A stretch of DNA of 64,000 nt from Mogibacterium sp. GTDB taxonomy: Bacteria > Bacillota > Clostridia > Peptostreptococcales > Anaerovoracaceae. The stretch covers positions 1 to 64,000 of the forward strand of contig JAKSSP010000003.1 in the NCBI GenBank assembly GCA_024403035.1, written 5' to 3'. This document shows, in pieces, positions 32,767 through 42,097 of the stretch; positions within the stretch are counted from its first letter, which is position 1; each line of letters begins with the position of its first letter. The notes beneath the pieces were generated by a model, which worked only from the letters and a program-made list of their open reading frames with translations, was not told where the DNA came from and searched no databases. The position numbers and the translations under genes are program-made.

Positions 32767-33597
32767 ATGAAGAACATCAAAAGAATCAGCATTCTTGCAG
32801 CAGTGCTCGTACTTTCACTCGGCGTCCTCGCATCTTGCGGCGGCGGAGCCGGCGGAGACGACAGCGCAGACAAGACGATCAAGGTAGCAGCTTCTCCTAC
32901 ACCGCACGCTGAGATCCTTAATTCCGTTAAGGATCAGCTTGCAGAAGAGGGCTGGACTCTCGAAGTCATCGAGTTTGACGATTATGTACAGCCTAACGTA
33001 GCTACAACAGACGGCGATGTTGACGCCAACTACTTCCAGCACGTTCCATACCTCGATCAATACAACGAGGAGAACGGCACAACACTCGTACCTGTAGCCA
33101 ACATGCACTATGAAAAGATGGCTATCTACGCAGGCACAAAGGACTCTCTCGACGCTATCGAGGCCGGTGACAAGATCGGTGTTCCTAACGACGCTACAAA
33201 CGAAGCCAGAGCTCTGAAGGTTCTCGAAGAGCAGGGCCTTATCAAGCTCAAAGAAGGCTCCAGCGAGACGGCTACAGTAACTGACATCGAAGAGTATCCA
33301 AAGGGTGAGATCGAGATCGTTGAGCTCGAAGCAGCTTCGATCCCGGCATCGCTTCCAGACCTCGCATTCGGAGTGATCAACGCCAACTATGCTATCCAGG
33401 CGGACATCATGGACAAGGTAGTCGCAGTAGAAGGTACTGACGAGGAGCAGGAGGATACTTACGTCAACATCATCGTTGTCAACGAAGGCAACGAGAACAG
33501 CGAGAAGATCCAGGCTCTCGTAAACGCTCTCCACTCCGATGCTACAAAGGCATTCATCGAGGAGACATTCAACGGCGCAGTAGTCGCTAAGTTCTAA
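32767..33597 (+). CDS. metQ: Methionine-binding lipoprotein MetQ (NlpA family)
   Basis: 276 residues with signal MKNIKRISILAAVLVLSLGV and lipobox LASC, so it is anchored outside the membrane. The NlpA fold is seen in VAASPTPHAEILNSV, VDANYFQHVPYLDQYN and YEKMAIYAG, then LPDLAFGVINANYA. It captures methionine (or its sulfoxide) and delivers it to MetI. A gap of 76 bases after metI holds no terminator. AAAGGGAAAG precedes ATG 32767. Confidence 0.95.
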   Translation: MKNIKRISILAAVLVLSLGVLASCGGGAGGDDSADKTIKVAASPTPHAEILNSVKDQLAEEGWTLEVIEFDDYVQPNVATTDGDVDANYFQHVPYLDQYNEENGTTLVPVANMHYEKMAIYAGTKDSLDAIEAGDKIGVPNDATNEARALKVLEEQGLIKLKEGSSETATVTDIEEYPKGEIEIVELEAASIPASLPDLAFGVINANYAIQADIMDKVVAVEGTDEEQEDTYVNIIVVNEGNENSEKIQALVNALHSDATKAFIEETFNGAVVAKF

Positions 33598-33608
33598 TAA
33601 TACGCGTA

Positions 33609-34307
33609 ATGAAAGAAACTAGAGTTGCTGTTCTGGCGGGAACGCCGGTCGACACCGCTATGGGTGTCGAGTACATAAAGAATAAGAACTCTGAAACGGA
33701 GGGGCAGTGTTTGCTGCCCCTCAATGAACCTGTATCGGAATCATGCGATTCGCAGCTGAGGTTCCAGTATTCGGATGATGATGGGAAACTTGCCGTGATG
33801 AACAACATCTTTGATCCGCTCATTGCGGATGGAGTGAGAGACTTCTTCATTTACTGCAACTCGCTGTCGGGATCTTTTGATTTCGACTCTTACGCTGTCT
33901 CCAAGTCGCTTGAACGCGGGGATGAAATACGTGTCTACACGCCGCTTCAGGTGTACAGAAGTCTGGGCAAATCGTACAGCCGCATTGGCGTCATGGCGGC
34001 CAACAATCTGTCGGCGTTCGCCATAGAGGAAGCGCTGATGACCGCGGGTAATGATATATACGTCATCGGCACGGGCAACATGGCAATAGTGCGGGCGATA
34101 GAGGACGACCTTTCACCGGCAGAGGTGGTGAAAAGATGCGGTCTGAAAGAGGCGGTGAAATGCATGGAGGCATGCGGCGCGGAAGCTATCGTGCTTGGGT
34201 GTACGCATTTCCCGTATTTCAAGGAAGAACTTGCCAAGCTGACCGCTCTGCCGCTCATAGATCCGGCCGACCGCATGTATGAGACGCTGACCGGAGCGAT
34301 ACGCTGA
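33609..34307 (+). CDS. Aspartate/glutamate racemase family protein
   Basis: 232 residues. The two halves carry one cysteine each at the expected active-site places: YCNSLSG near residue 86 and VLGCTHFPYF near residue 196. The usual CNT has become CNS. These cysteines act as the two acid-base residues of the cofactor-independent racemases. It follows metQ by 11 bases and so probably belongs to the Met-uptake operon; the substrate could be a different amino acid from Glu. A terminator follows. Confidence 0.82.
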   Translation: MKETRVAVLAGTPVDTAMGVEYIKNKNSETEGQCLLPLNEPVSESCDSQLRFQYSDDDGKLAVMNNIFDPLIADGVRDFFIYCNSLSGSFDFDSYAVSKSLERGDEIRVYTPLQVYRSLGKSYSRIGVMAANNLSAFAIEEALMTAGNDIYVIGTGNMAIVRAIEDDLSPAEVVKRCGLKEAVKCMEACGAEAIVLGCTHFPYFKEELAKLTALPLIDPADRMYETLTGAIR

Positions 34308-34323
34308 AAACGACTGAAACAGA

Positions 34324-34366
34324 GAGATCGCAAGCCTGAAATTAGGCCTGCGGTCTCCTTTATTTT
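34324..34366 (+). terminator. Terminator of the metNIQ-racemase operon
   Basis: GAGATCGCA (34324-34332) pairs with TGCGGTCTC (34349-34357), plus GCCT/AGGC inside, then CTTTATTTT. Confidence 0.8.
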
Positions 34367-34381
34367 GCTCGTATTTTTTAG

Positions 34382-34387
34382 TATAAT
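34382..34387 (+). promoter_or_regulatory. -10 element upstream of the giant repeat protein
   Basis: A perfect TATAAT 72 bases before the start. The -35 region (TTTATT) is weak. Confidence 0.4.
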
Positions 34388-34458
34388 CTATTATGTATGA
34401 TTATGTGCTATTGTGGACATATATCGGATAGAAAAAAGAACAATAAAGGGAAAGAAAA

Positions 34459-37400
34459 ATGGCTGGAAAGTTCATCAAAGTAGGTAAGTGGGGCGAGTGC
34501 CTCTGGGGTATCGACGAGAACGGAAATCTCCTCATCGACAGAGGAGAGGCAGTGAGCATCGGCAGCGCGGGAGCGCCGTGGAAGGGATTCGAGAACGCGA
34601 TCACTTCGGTCGTCGCGACACGCGATATCAGCTTTCCTGACGGAGCTTCACTCGCGGGACTCTTCAAGGGCTGCAAGAAAATGCAGAGAGCCGATCTCAG
34701 CGGATTCAGGACCGGCAATGTCGCAAGCATGGCCTCCATGTTTGAGGGCTGCGCAAATCTTTGCGAGCTGGACCTCTCATCATTCGACACAAGTTCCTGT
34801 TCGGACATGGACAGGATGTTTGCGAAGTGCGCAAAGCTGGGAGATATACTCCTGGGTGATGACTTCAATATCGAGGGCAACGGAGAAGCTGACTGCGGAA
34901 GACTCGCCGTCAAGGAATACGGCAAGTATAGAAAGGCAAAGCCAATCGCGGTCGAGGGCTTCAAGGCGATCTATCACAGCAACTTCGGTGAAGATCTGAC
35001 AGAAGAAAGAGAGACGGTCCCGAACGAGAAATACGTCATAGAGGATCTCTCGTTTGAGGCGCCTGATGAAAGATCCTCTTTCATCGCGTGGAATACTGAG
35101 CCGGACGCGGATGGAGACTTTTATGAGACCGGAGACGCGATCGACGCTGTGGATCAGGACATCCATCTCTATGCTGTATGGGCACGCGTGCCTGAGGTAG
35201 GTGATATCGAGGAACCGCCTGTGATCACCTTTGGCGAGGCCATCCCGTTTGAGCTTCCGGAGATCGTCTCAGAGAATGACCCTGAGGTAACCGGTTACCT
35301 TGAGATAAGCCAGAGCGGCGAGGAAGGCACATGGCACGCTATCAATCATGACGCGGTGCTTCCTGTCGCATGCGACGGATATCTGATGAGACTCCATGTC
35401 GCCAACCGAATAGGCGATGCGGTTTCCAACGCTGTTAAGCTGAGCATCAGAAGAGCAAACATAGATACTTCCGGCGTACGCTGGGCAGAAGATGATGACA
35501 TGACGTATGACGGAACGCCAAAGCATGTATGGGTAGAAGGTCTGCCTGATGGTGTCGTTCCGACATACAGCGGCAACGAAGCGACAGACGCGGGCACCTA
35601 TGTAGCCTCCATCGACTTCGATTTTGATCAGGACAACTTCAACGAGCCGCTGGTAGTGCGCGAGTACGAGTGGACCATCCGCAAGGCGGAATACGATATG
35701 TCTCAGGCAAGCTGGGACTATGAGGGAGCGTTTGCCTATACGGGCAAGAGACACGGTGTAGAGATCAAGGGTCTCCCTGAAGGCGTAGGACCTAGCTATG
35801 AGGGCAATTCCGCTGCGAATGCCGGAGTCTATACGGCAACGGCCAGACTTCTCTATGATGAGAAAAACCATGAGAGGCCAAAGGAAATAGCCCCTTGCGT
35901 ATGGGAGATAAAGAAAGTAGAGATCGACGCTTCGCAGCTGGAATGGTCGGGCCACGCGGATTTTGTATATGACGGAACGCCTAAGCAGGTCTCTATCACG
36001 AACCTGCCTGAGGGCGCAGACGTGGAATACGACGGTGCCGTAGAGACACAGGCCGGCAAGTACCTTGCCAGGGCCGCTCTGAAGGGCAACTACTGCTTCA
36101 TCGGAAGCGCGGAACACGAGTGGGAGATCGCCAAGGCGGACTATGACATGTCGGGCGCCACATGGGGCGATGCCACCGGATTCTTTTATGACGGGGAGAG
36201 CCGCAGCGTAGCGCTTGCATCCTTCCCTGAAGAACTGGATGTAAAATACAGCGGCAATGAGGGGACAAGCGCGGGCGAATACCTGGCAAGGGCCTCGTTC
36301 ATCAACCCTGACACACATAACTTCAACACGCCTGAGGATATGACTCTCGCGTGGAACATAGATAAGAAAGAGCTGGATATGTCCGGCGTCAGATGGAACT
36401 ACGACGGCGCTTTCACATATGACGGCGGAGTCAAGAGGGTCGAACTCGAAGGACTGCCTGAGGGCGTCTATGCCGAGTATGAGAACGCGGCTGCTTATGA
36501 CGCCGGCATCTACAATGCTCACGCGGAGCTGAAATACGACACGGACAACCTCATAGCCATAGCCCCTGCGGACTGCCAGTGGAGGATACTCAAGAAAAAG
36601 ATCGACATAACGGATGTGCTCTGGGATTACTCCGATCCGTTCACATATGACGGCGGCGAGCACAGCATCTATCTGGCAAATGTCCCTGAGGGCGTAGAGG
36701 TCGAATACAGCGGAAACACCCACGTGGAGGCCGGAAAGTACGCTGCTGACGCGGTCCTCATCCCGAATGACGCAAACAACTATGAAGTGCCGGAGATCAA
36801 CGGCTGCACATGGTCGATCGGAAAGGCTGATCTGAAGCTGCCGGAACTGGTATGGACCGATTCCTCGGCGTTCACCTACGACGGCACTGAGAAGTCAGTT
36901 GAGATCTTCAACGATCTGGGGGACGCAGTGAAGGTGGAGTACACAGGAAACACCGCGAAGGCTGCCGGCAGATACTATGCAAAGGCGCTATTCTCACCTG
37001 TAGACGCCGCCAACTTCAAGGCGCCTGATCCGCAGGGCCACTCCTGGACCATCAACAAGGCCGAATTCGACATGAGCGGAGCTTACTGGGATTACGCGGA
37101 GCCGTTCGTATATGACGGCTCGCCTAAGACGGTCAAAGTCGCGGGGCTGCCTGACGGAGTCGGAGCGGAGTATATCAACGCTGCTGCGACCGATGCCGGC
37201 ACATACACTTCAACAGCGAAGTTCAGCGTCAAGGATGCCGGCAACTATGAGGACAATATTCCTGACATGATGCTCGACTGGAAGATCGACAAGGCCGAAT
37301 TCGACATGAGCGGCGTCAGATGGCAGGAAGAAAGGGAGTTCGCGTATGACGGTGAGGTCAGGACTGTAAGACTGACCGGGCTCCCGGAGGGCCTCACACC

Positions 37401-40400
37401 TGAATACACAGGCAACACGGCATCTGCCGCGGGAGAGTATACAGCGAAAGCAGGCTTCAGCTTCGATGAGAAGAACTATGAGAGACCTGATATCGCGTCG
37501 TGCCACTGGGTGATCGACAGGACACCTGTCGACATCTCGACCGTTGTCTGGGATTACGAGGAGCCGTTCATCTACGACGGCACTGAGAAGACCGTCGCGG
37601 TCAAAGACATCCCGGAAGGCACATACGTATCCTACAGCAACGCGACAGCGAGCAGGGCGGGCACATACGTGGCCGCAGCCGAGATCGTGCCTGAGGATAC
37701 GGACAACCTCATCAAGTCCAGACTCGAAAACCTCACATGGCGCATCGAGAAGGGCGATTATGACATGAGTCATGTGCGCTGGGATTATGAAAAGCCGTTC
37801 ACATACGACGGAAGCGAGCGCAGAGTCGTGCTGAGAGGTCTTCCTGAGGGCGTGCTGCCTTCATACAGAGGCAACAGCGCGACAGACGCCGGCTCATACA
37901 AGGCGACCGTGAGCTTTACAGCTTCGGACAGCCGCAACTTCAACACTCCTGAGCCTATGGAACTCGACTGGGAGATCAGAAAGGCTGACTATGACATGTC
38001 AGGCGCTTCCTGGGATTACGACGGAGAGTTCATGTACAACGGCAGGATGCACGAGGTATCCCTGCGCGGGCTTCCTGAGGGCGTGAGACCGGTATATTCC
38101 GGAAACGCAGCGGCGGAAACAGGCTCGTACGAGGCCGTCGCGGATCTCATCCCTTACGATGCGGGCAATTACAACAAGCCGTCCATAGAAAGCTGCAAGT
38201 GGCAGATCGTGAAGGCCGACTATGACATGTCTGCGGTCAGATGGGACTATGACGGCGCCGCTCCGTTCAACGGAAGAGAGCAGAGCGTACTGCTGGAGCA
38301 GCTGCCTAACGGAGTTACGGCTTCATACACGGGCAATGAGGCTAAGGATGCCGGAACTTACACGGCAAGAGCCGTGCTTACGGTATCCGATCCAGCAAAC
38401 TACAACACGCCTGCTGTCAGTGACTGCATCTGGGCGATAATGAAGGCCGACCACGACATGTCAGGTGTCAGGTGGAACTACGACGAGGGCAGCCTGATAT
38501 ACGACGGCGAGAGAAAGACCATAGAGCTTTGCGGCCTGCCTGAGAGCGTAACGGCGACATACAGTGACAACAGCGGAATAAAGGCCGGCAGCTACACAGC
38601 AAAGGCCAGCTTTGAGACTTCGGACAATAACTTTGTCGATCCTGATCCTGTAAGCATAGACTGGAGCATCGACAAGGCCGACTACGACATGAGCGGAGTT
38701 GCATGGGACTATGACGGCAGCTTCGTCTATGACGCGACACCTAAGAGGATAGAGGTCACGGGTCTGCCTGATGGAGTCAGCGTAAGCTATGAGGGCAACA
38801 CGGCAGTGGACGCCGGCACTTACACGGCTGTCGCCAGGTTCGATATAAACACATCGGACTACAACGTACCTGAGAACATGTACTGCCAGTGGAGCATAGA
38901 GAAGGCCGATCCGGACATCCGCAGGATGAGATGGGATTACGCGCAGCCGTTCGTCTATGACGGAACGGTCAGGACGGTGAAGCTCGAAGGCGTACCTGAG
39001 ACTCTCGAGGTCTCGTACGACGGCGCGTCCAGCAACACGGTCGGATACTACACAGCTCACGCGGAGCTCACCCCGAAGGATCCTGACAACTACAACGGAA
39101 CATCCATCAGAGACTGCAAGTGGCGCATCCTTAAGGCTGACTACGACATGTCCGGAGCCAGATGGGAAGGCGACTTCGAAACGGTCTACGACGGAAACGA
39201 GAAGTCGGTATATGTCGCGGGCCTGCCTGAGGGTGTGACGCCTGTCTACAGGAACAACTCGGCATCAACAGCCGGCAAGTACAGCGCGGCAGTCGAATTC
39301 GAATGCGATAAAGATAATTACCACATGCCTAAGATGAACGGCTGCAAGTGGAGCATCTCCAAGGCAGCATACGACATGAGCGGAGTCGAATGGAAGGGGA
39401 CTGAAGGATTCGTCTATGACGGAAACGAGCAGTCGGTATTCCTCGCGGGACTTCCTGAGGGAATCACTCCTGTCTACAGCGGCAATACCGCGACAGACGC
39501 GGGAGACTATGAAGCCTCGGTCAAACTGGAATATGACGAAGCCAATTACGAGAAGCCTTCATTCGGCGGCTGCAGCTGGAGTATCGCTCCGGCAGCGATA
39601 CAGATCGATCAGGATGCCGTACGCTGGACATACAGCAAGCCATTCGTGTATGACGGTACCCCTAAGAGCGTATCCATAGCGGAAGTCGTTCACGAGCAGG
39701 GTCTCTTCGACAGACTGCGCGGAATCGCTCCTAAGGTCAGTCTCGCCGGTATCCCTGAAGGATTCGATGTGGTATATGAGGGCGACACGGCGACAGACGC
39801 CGGCGTCTACTACACGACCGCCAGGCTCATCGCGAAGAAGGCCGGCAACTACAAGGAGTGCGAACTCGCGCCTTGCAAGTGGGAGATACTTAAGGCTCCT
39901 ATAGACATGTCTGTGGTGCGCTGGGATTACGAGAAGCCTTTCACCTTCGACGGAGAAGAAAAGAAGGTAGAGCTGACAGGTCTGCCTGATACCGTCAAGG
40001 TAAGCTACACGGACAACAGAGCCATGAACTCCGGCGAGTATGAAGCCATGGCATCGGTCGAAGCAAAGGATCCGGCAAACTTCGAGACTCCGGCTCCGGT
40101 CAGCGGATGCTGGTGGCACATCGAGAAGGCCTCTTACGACATGTCCGGGGCTCACTGGGATTACGACAGTGAATTCGTTTACAACGGCAAGGAGAAGAGC
40201 GTGAGACTCGTCGGCCTGCCTGAGGGCGTCAAGGTCGAGTCCTACGTGGGCAACAAGGGCATCGAGGCCGGCGGCTACACAGCCGAAGCAAGGCTAAGAT
40301 ACAGACATATAGAAAACTTTGAGGCGCCTGCTGTGCCTGAACTCAAGTGGAGGATAGCGAAGCAGGAGATAGACCTTTCAGGAGTCGAGTGGGATTACGA

Positions 40401-40821
40401 CGGAGCGTTCGTCTACAATGACAAGCCAAAGACCGTCAAGCTCAAGGGCGTTCCTGAGGGACTGGACGTGGTCTATACGGATAACAGCCGGATCAACGCG
40501 GGCACATACACCGCAAGGGCAAGGCTTATCTACGATACGCATAACTACGAAGCGGCCGATATCCCTGATCTCAAGTGGACTATCGCTAAGGCATCTTACG
40601 ACACATCCGGAGCGCACTGGACTTACGAGAAACCGTTCGATTACGACGGTACGGAGAAGTCCATCAGCCTGAAGGGCGTGCCTAAGGCCATCTCGGTCAG
40701 ATACAGGGACAACAAGGCGGTCGCGGCAGGAATGTACACCGCGAAGGCGTACCTGACATATGACAGCGACAATTATGAGGCGCCTGAAATAGAAACAACT
40801 ATAGATTGGGAAATCAAATGA
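34459..40821 (+). CDS. Giant protein: DUF285 region plus 23 MBG-like repeats
   Basis: 2120 residues. Residues about 50-140 are BspA/DUF285-like (GNVASMASMFEGCANLCELD, DMDRMFAKCAKL). Residues about 170-245 resemble an InlB B-repeat (SSFIAWNTEPDADGDFYETG). From about 333 to the end come 23 units of roughly 76 residues with the pattern DMSGVRWDYD...FVYDG...V-L-GLPEGV...Y-GN-A-DAG-YTA...NY-P...W-I-KA. Unit 19 carries a 20-residue insertion. All parts are typical of secreted adhesins, yet the start MAGKFIKVGKWGECLW shows no signal peptide. There is also no cell-wall anchor or membrane helix. AAGGGAAAG precedes ATG 34459, and the stop overlaps the next gene. Confidence 0.85.
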   Translation: MAGKFIKVGKWGECLWGIDENGNLLIDRGEAVSIGSAGAPWKGFENAITSVVATRDISFPDGASLAGLFKGCKKMQRADLSGFRTGNVASMASMFEGCANLCELDLSSFDTSSCSDMDRMFAKCAKLGDILLGDDFNIEGNGEADCGRLAVKEYGKYRKAKPIAVEGFKAIYHSNFGEDLTEERETVPNEKYVIEDLSFEAPDERSSFIAWNTEPDADGDFYETGDAIDAVDQDIHLYAVWARVPEVGDIEEPPVITFGEAIPFELPEIVSENDPEVTGYLEISQSGEEGTWHAINHDAVLPVACDGYLMRLHVANRIGDAVSNAVKLSIRRANIDTSGVRWAEDDDMTYDGTPKHVWVEGLPDGVVPTYSGNEATDAGTYVASIDFDFDQDNFNEPLVVREYEWTIRKAEYDMSQASWDYEGAFAYTGKRHGVEIKGLPEGVGPSYEGNSAANAGVYTATARLLYDEKNHERPKEIAPCVWEIKKVEIDASQLEWSGHADFVYDGTPKQVSITNLPEGADVEYDGAVETQAGKYLARAALKGNYCFIGSAEHEWEIAKADYDMSGATWGDATGFFYDGESRSVALASFPEELDVKYSGNEGTSAGEYLARASFINPDTHNFNTPEDMTLAWNIDKKELDMSGVRWNYDGAFTYDGGVKRVELEGLPEGVYAEYENAAAYDAGIYNAHAELKYDTDNLIAIAPADCQWRILKKKIDITDVLWDYSDPFTYDGGEHSIYLANVPEGVEVEYSGNTHVEAGKYAADAVLIPNDANNYEVPEINGCTWSIGKADLKLPELVWTDSSAFTYDGTEKSVEIFNDLGDAVKVEYTGNTAKAAGRYYAKALFSPVDAANFKAPDPQGHSWTINKAEFDMSGAYWDYAEPFVYDGSPKTVKVAGLPDGVGAEYINAAATDAGTYTSTAKFSVKDAGNYEDNIPDMMLDWKIDKAEFDMSGVRWQEEREFAYDGEVRTVRLTGLPEGLTPEYTGNTASAAGEYTAKAGFSFDEKNYERPDIASCHWVIDRTPVDISTVVWDYEEPFIYDGTEKTVAVKDIPEGTYVSYSNATASRAGTYVAAAEIVPEDTDNLIKSRLENLTWRIEKGDYDMSHVRWDYEKPFTYDGSERRVVLRGLPEGVLPSYRGNSATDAGSYKATVSFTASDSRNFNTPEPMELDWEIRKADYDMSGASWDYDGEFMYNGRMHEVSLRGLPEGVRPVYSGNAAAETGSYEAVADLIPYDAGNYNKPSIESCKWQIVKADYDMSAVRWDYDGAAPFNGREQSVLLEQLPNGVTASYTGNEAKDAGTYTARAVLTVSDPANYNTPAVSDCIWAIMKADHDMSGVRWNYDEGSLIYDGERKTIELCGLPESVTATYSDNSGIKAGSYTAKASFETSDNNFVDPDPVSIDWSIDKADYDMSGVAWDYDGSFVYDATPKRIEVTGLPDGVSVSYEGNTAVDAGTYTAVARFDINTSDYNVPENMYCQWSIEKADPDIRRMRWDYAQPFVYDGTVRTVKLEGVPETLEVSYDGASSNTVGYYTAHAELTPKDPDNYNGTSIRDCKWRILKADYDMSGARWEGDFETVYDGNEKSVYVAGLPEGVTPVYRNNSASTAGKYSAAVEFECDKDNYHMPKMNGCKWSISKAAYDMSGVEWKGTEGFVYDGNEQSVFLAGLPEGITPVYSGNTATDAGDYEASVKLEYDEANYEKPSFGGCSWSIAPAAIQIDQDAVRWTYSKPFVYDGTPKSVSIAEVVHEQGLFDRLRGIAPKVSLAGIPEGFDVVYEGDTATDAGVYYTTARLIAKKAGNYKECELAPCKWEILKAPIDMSVVRWDYEKPFTFDGEEKKVELTGLPDTVKVSYTDNRAMNSGEYEAMASVEAKDPANFETPAPVSGCWWHIEKASYDMSGAHWDYDSEFVYNGKEKSVRLVGLPEGVKVESYVGNKGIEAGGYTAEARLRYRHIENFEAPAVPELKWRIAKQEIDLSGVEWDYDGAFVYNDKPKTVKLKGVPEGLDVVYTDNSRINAGTYTARARLIYDTHNYEAADIPDLKWTIAKASYDTSGAHWTYEKPFDYDGTEKSISLKGVPKAISVRYRDNKAVAAGMYTAKAYLTYDSDNYEAPEIETTIDWEIK
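35455..40818 (+). repeat. 23 tandem coding repeats of about 228 bp
   Basis: DNA encoding the Ig/MBG-like units. Neighbouring units share only part of their bases, so the array is old rather than freshly amplified. Short conserved blocks (such as GACTATGACATGTC and CTGCCTGAGGG) recur and could support recombination. Confidence 0.85.
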
Positions 40822-42077
40822 ACGGTTATTTAGCAGCAATAATAATACTTACATTGTGTTCAACGTTCTTCTCGGCAACCGAGACGGCGTTCAGCTCAGC
40901 CAATAAGATCAAGCTGAAGAACCTCGCCGCAGACGACAACAAGCGGGCAGCGCATGCTCTTGCGCTTTGCGAGGACTTCGACAGGCTGATCACAGCTGTG
41001 CTGGTCGGAAACACGATATCCAACATCACAATGACCACAGTCGCGACGGTCTACGGCATCATGATCTGGGGAGACAGGATAGGACCGACCATAGCGACAG
41101 TCATGGTCACGCTTCTCGTACTCATCTTTGGCGAGATCTCACCTAAGATCATAGCCAGAGAGTACGCCGAGGAGGTCGCTCTCTTCCTGACCCCATTCGT
41201 CAGGGCGCTCATATTCATACTGACTCCGCTGACCTTCATCTTCAACGGACTCAAGATCCTGCTCAAAAAGGCTTTCGGCAAGAATGATGAGCCTGAGTTC
41301 AGCGAGGATGAGCTTCTGACGATAGTCGAAGAGGCAGAGGCAGGCGGAGCCATAGGCGAAGAGCAGAGCGAGCTCATCGCAAACGCGATCGAATTCAACG
41401 ACATCGAGGCTATCGACATCCTCACACCGAGAGTCGACATAGTCGCGGTCGAAAGAGGAACAGCGGTCGCGGAGATCAAGGAGGTCTTCAAGGCATCCGG
41501 ACTGTCCAGACTGCCTGTATATGAGGATGACCTGGACAACATTATCGGTGTCATCAACCTGAAAGACCTCTACAACAACAATGTCCGCTCGATAAAGGAC
41601 ACTGAAAAGATCATCAAGCCGGTCGCTTACGTGGCCGAGACACTCAAGGCGGCTGTCCTTCTGAGAAGGATGCAGGCCAAGAGGACGCACATAGCTATAG
41701 TCGTGGACGAGTACGGCGGCACTACGGGACTTGTCACTCTGGAGGACATCATCGAGGAGATCGTAGGAGACATCTACGATGAGCATGACGCGGTCACATC
41801 CAGAGACGTGAGACCTGCGGGCAACGATACCTTTATGGTAGCGGGCGGAGCCAACCTCGAGGACTTCTTCGACATGTTTGACGAGGAGATCGAGGCCGAC
41901 GCGACTACCGTCAACGGCTGGGTGATGATAGAGCTTGACCGTCTGCCTAAGGTGGGCGATGAGTTCGACTACGAATCAAGACACAAACTGTTCCACGTCA
42001 GGATCACCAAGGCTGATTCAAGAAGGGCTTTGATGACGTGCATAAGCGTCCAGGACAAGCCTGAGGACGAGGACTAA
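40818..42077 (+). CDS. CNNM/HlyC-CorC family membrane protein
   Basis: About 419 residues. The N-terminal CNNM (DUF21) domain has about four helices (FFSATETAFSSANKIKLKNL, VLVGNTISNITMTTVATV, LIFGEISPKIIARE). A CBS pair follows (DILTPRVDIVAVERGTAVAE, RTHIAIVVDEYGGTTGLVTL), then a C-terminal CorC/HlyC domain. Members export or regulate Mg2+ or Co2+. The ATG overlaps the stop of the giant protein gene (ATGA), an odd coupling given their different roles. No separate ribosome site is clear. Confidence 0.92.
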   Translation: MNGYLAAIIILTLCSTFFSATETAFSSANKIKLKNLAADDNKRAAHALALCEDFDRLITAVLVGNTISNITMTTVATVYGIMIWGDRIGPTIATVMVTLLVLIFGEISPKIIAREYAEEVALFLTPFVRALIFILTPLTFIFNGLKILLKKAFGKNDEPEFSEDELLTIVEEAEAGGAIGEEQSELIANAIEFNDIEAIDILTPRVDIVAVERGTAVAEIKEVFKASGLSRLPVYEDDLDNIIGVINLKDLYNNNVRSIKDTEKIIKPVAYVAETLKAAVLLRRMQAKRTHIAIVVDEYGGTTGLVTLEDIIEEIVGDIYDEHDAVTSRDVRPAGNDTFMVAGGANLEDFFDMFDEEIEADATTVNGWVMIELDRLPKVGDEFDYESRHKLFHVRITKADSRRALMTCISVQDKPEDED

Positions 42078-42097
42078 AACGAAAGGAATAAAAGCTT

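Noticed and set aside
35269..36723. 484-codon open frame on the minus strand inside the giant gene
   Set aside because: It mirrors the repeat-coding frame, has no ribosome site and gives a repetitive, unrecognisable protein. It is a shadow of the GC-biased codons.
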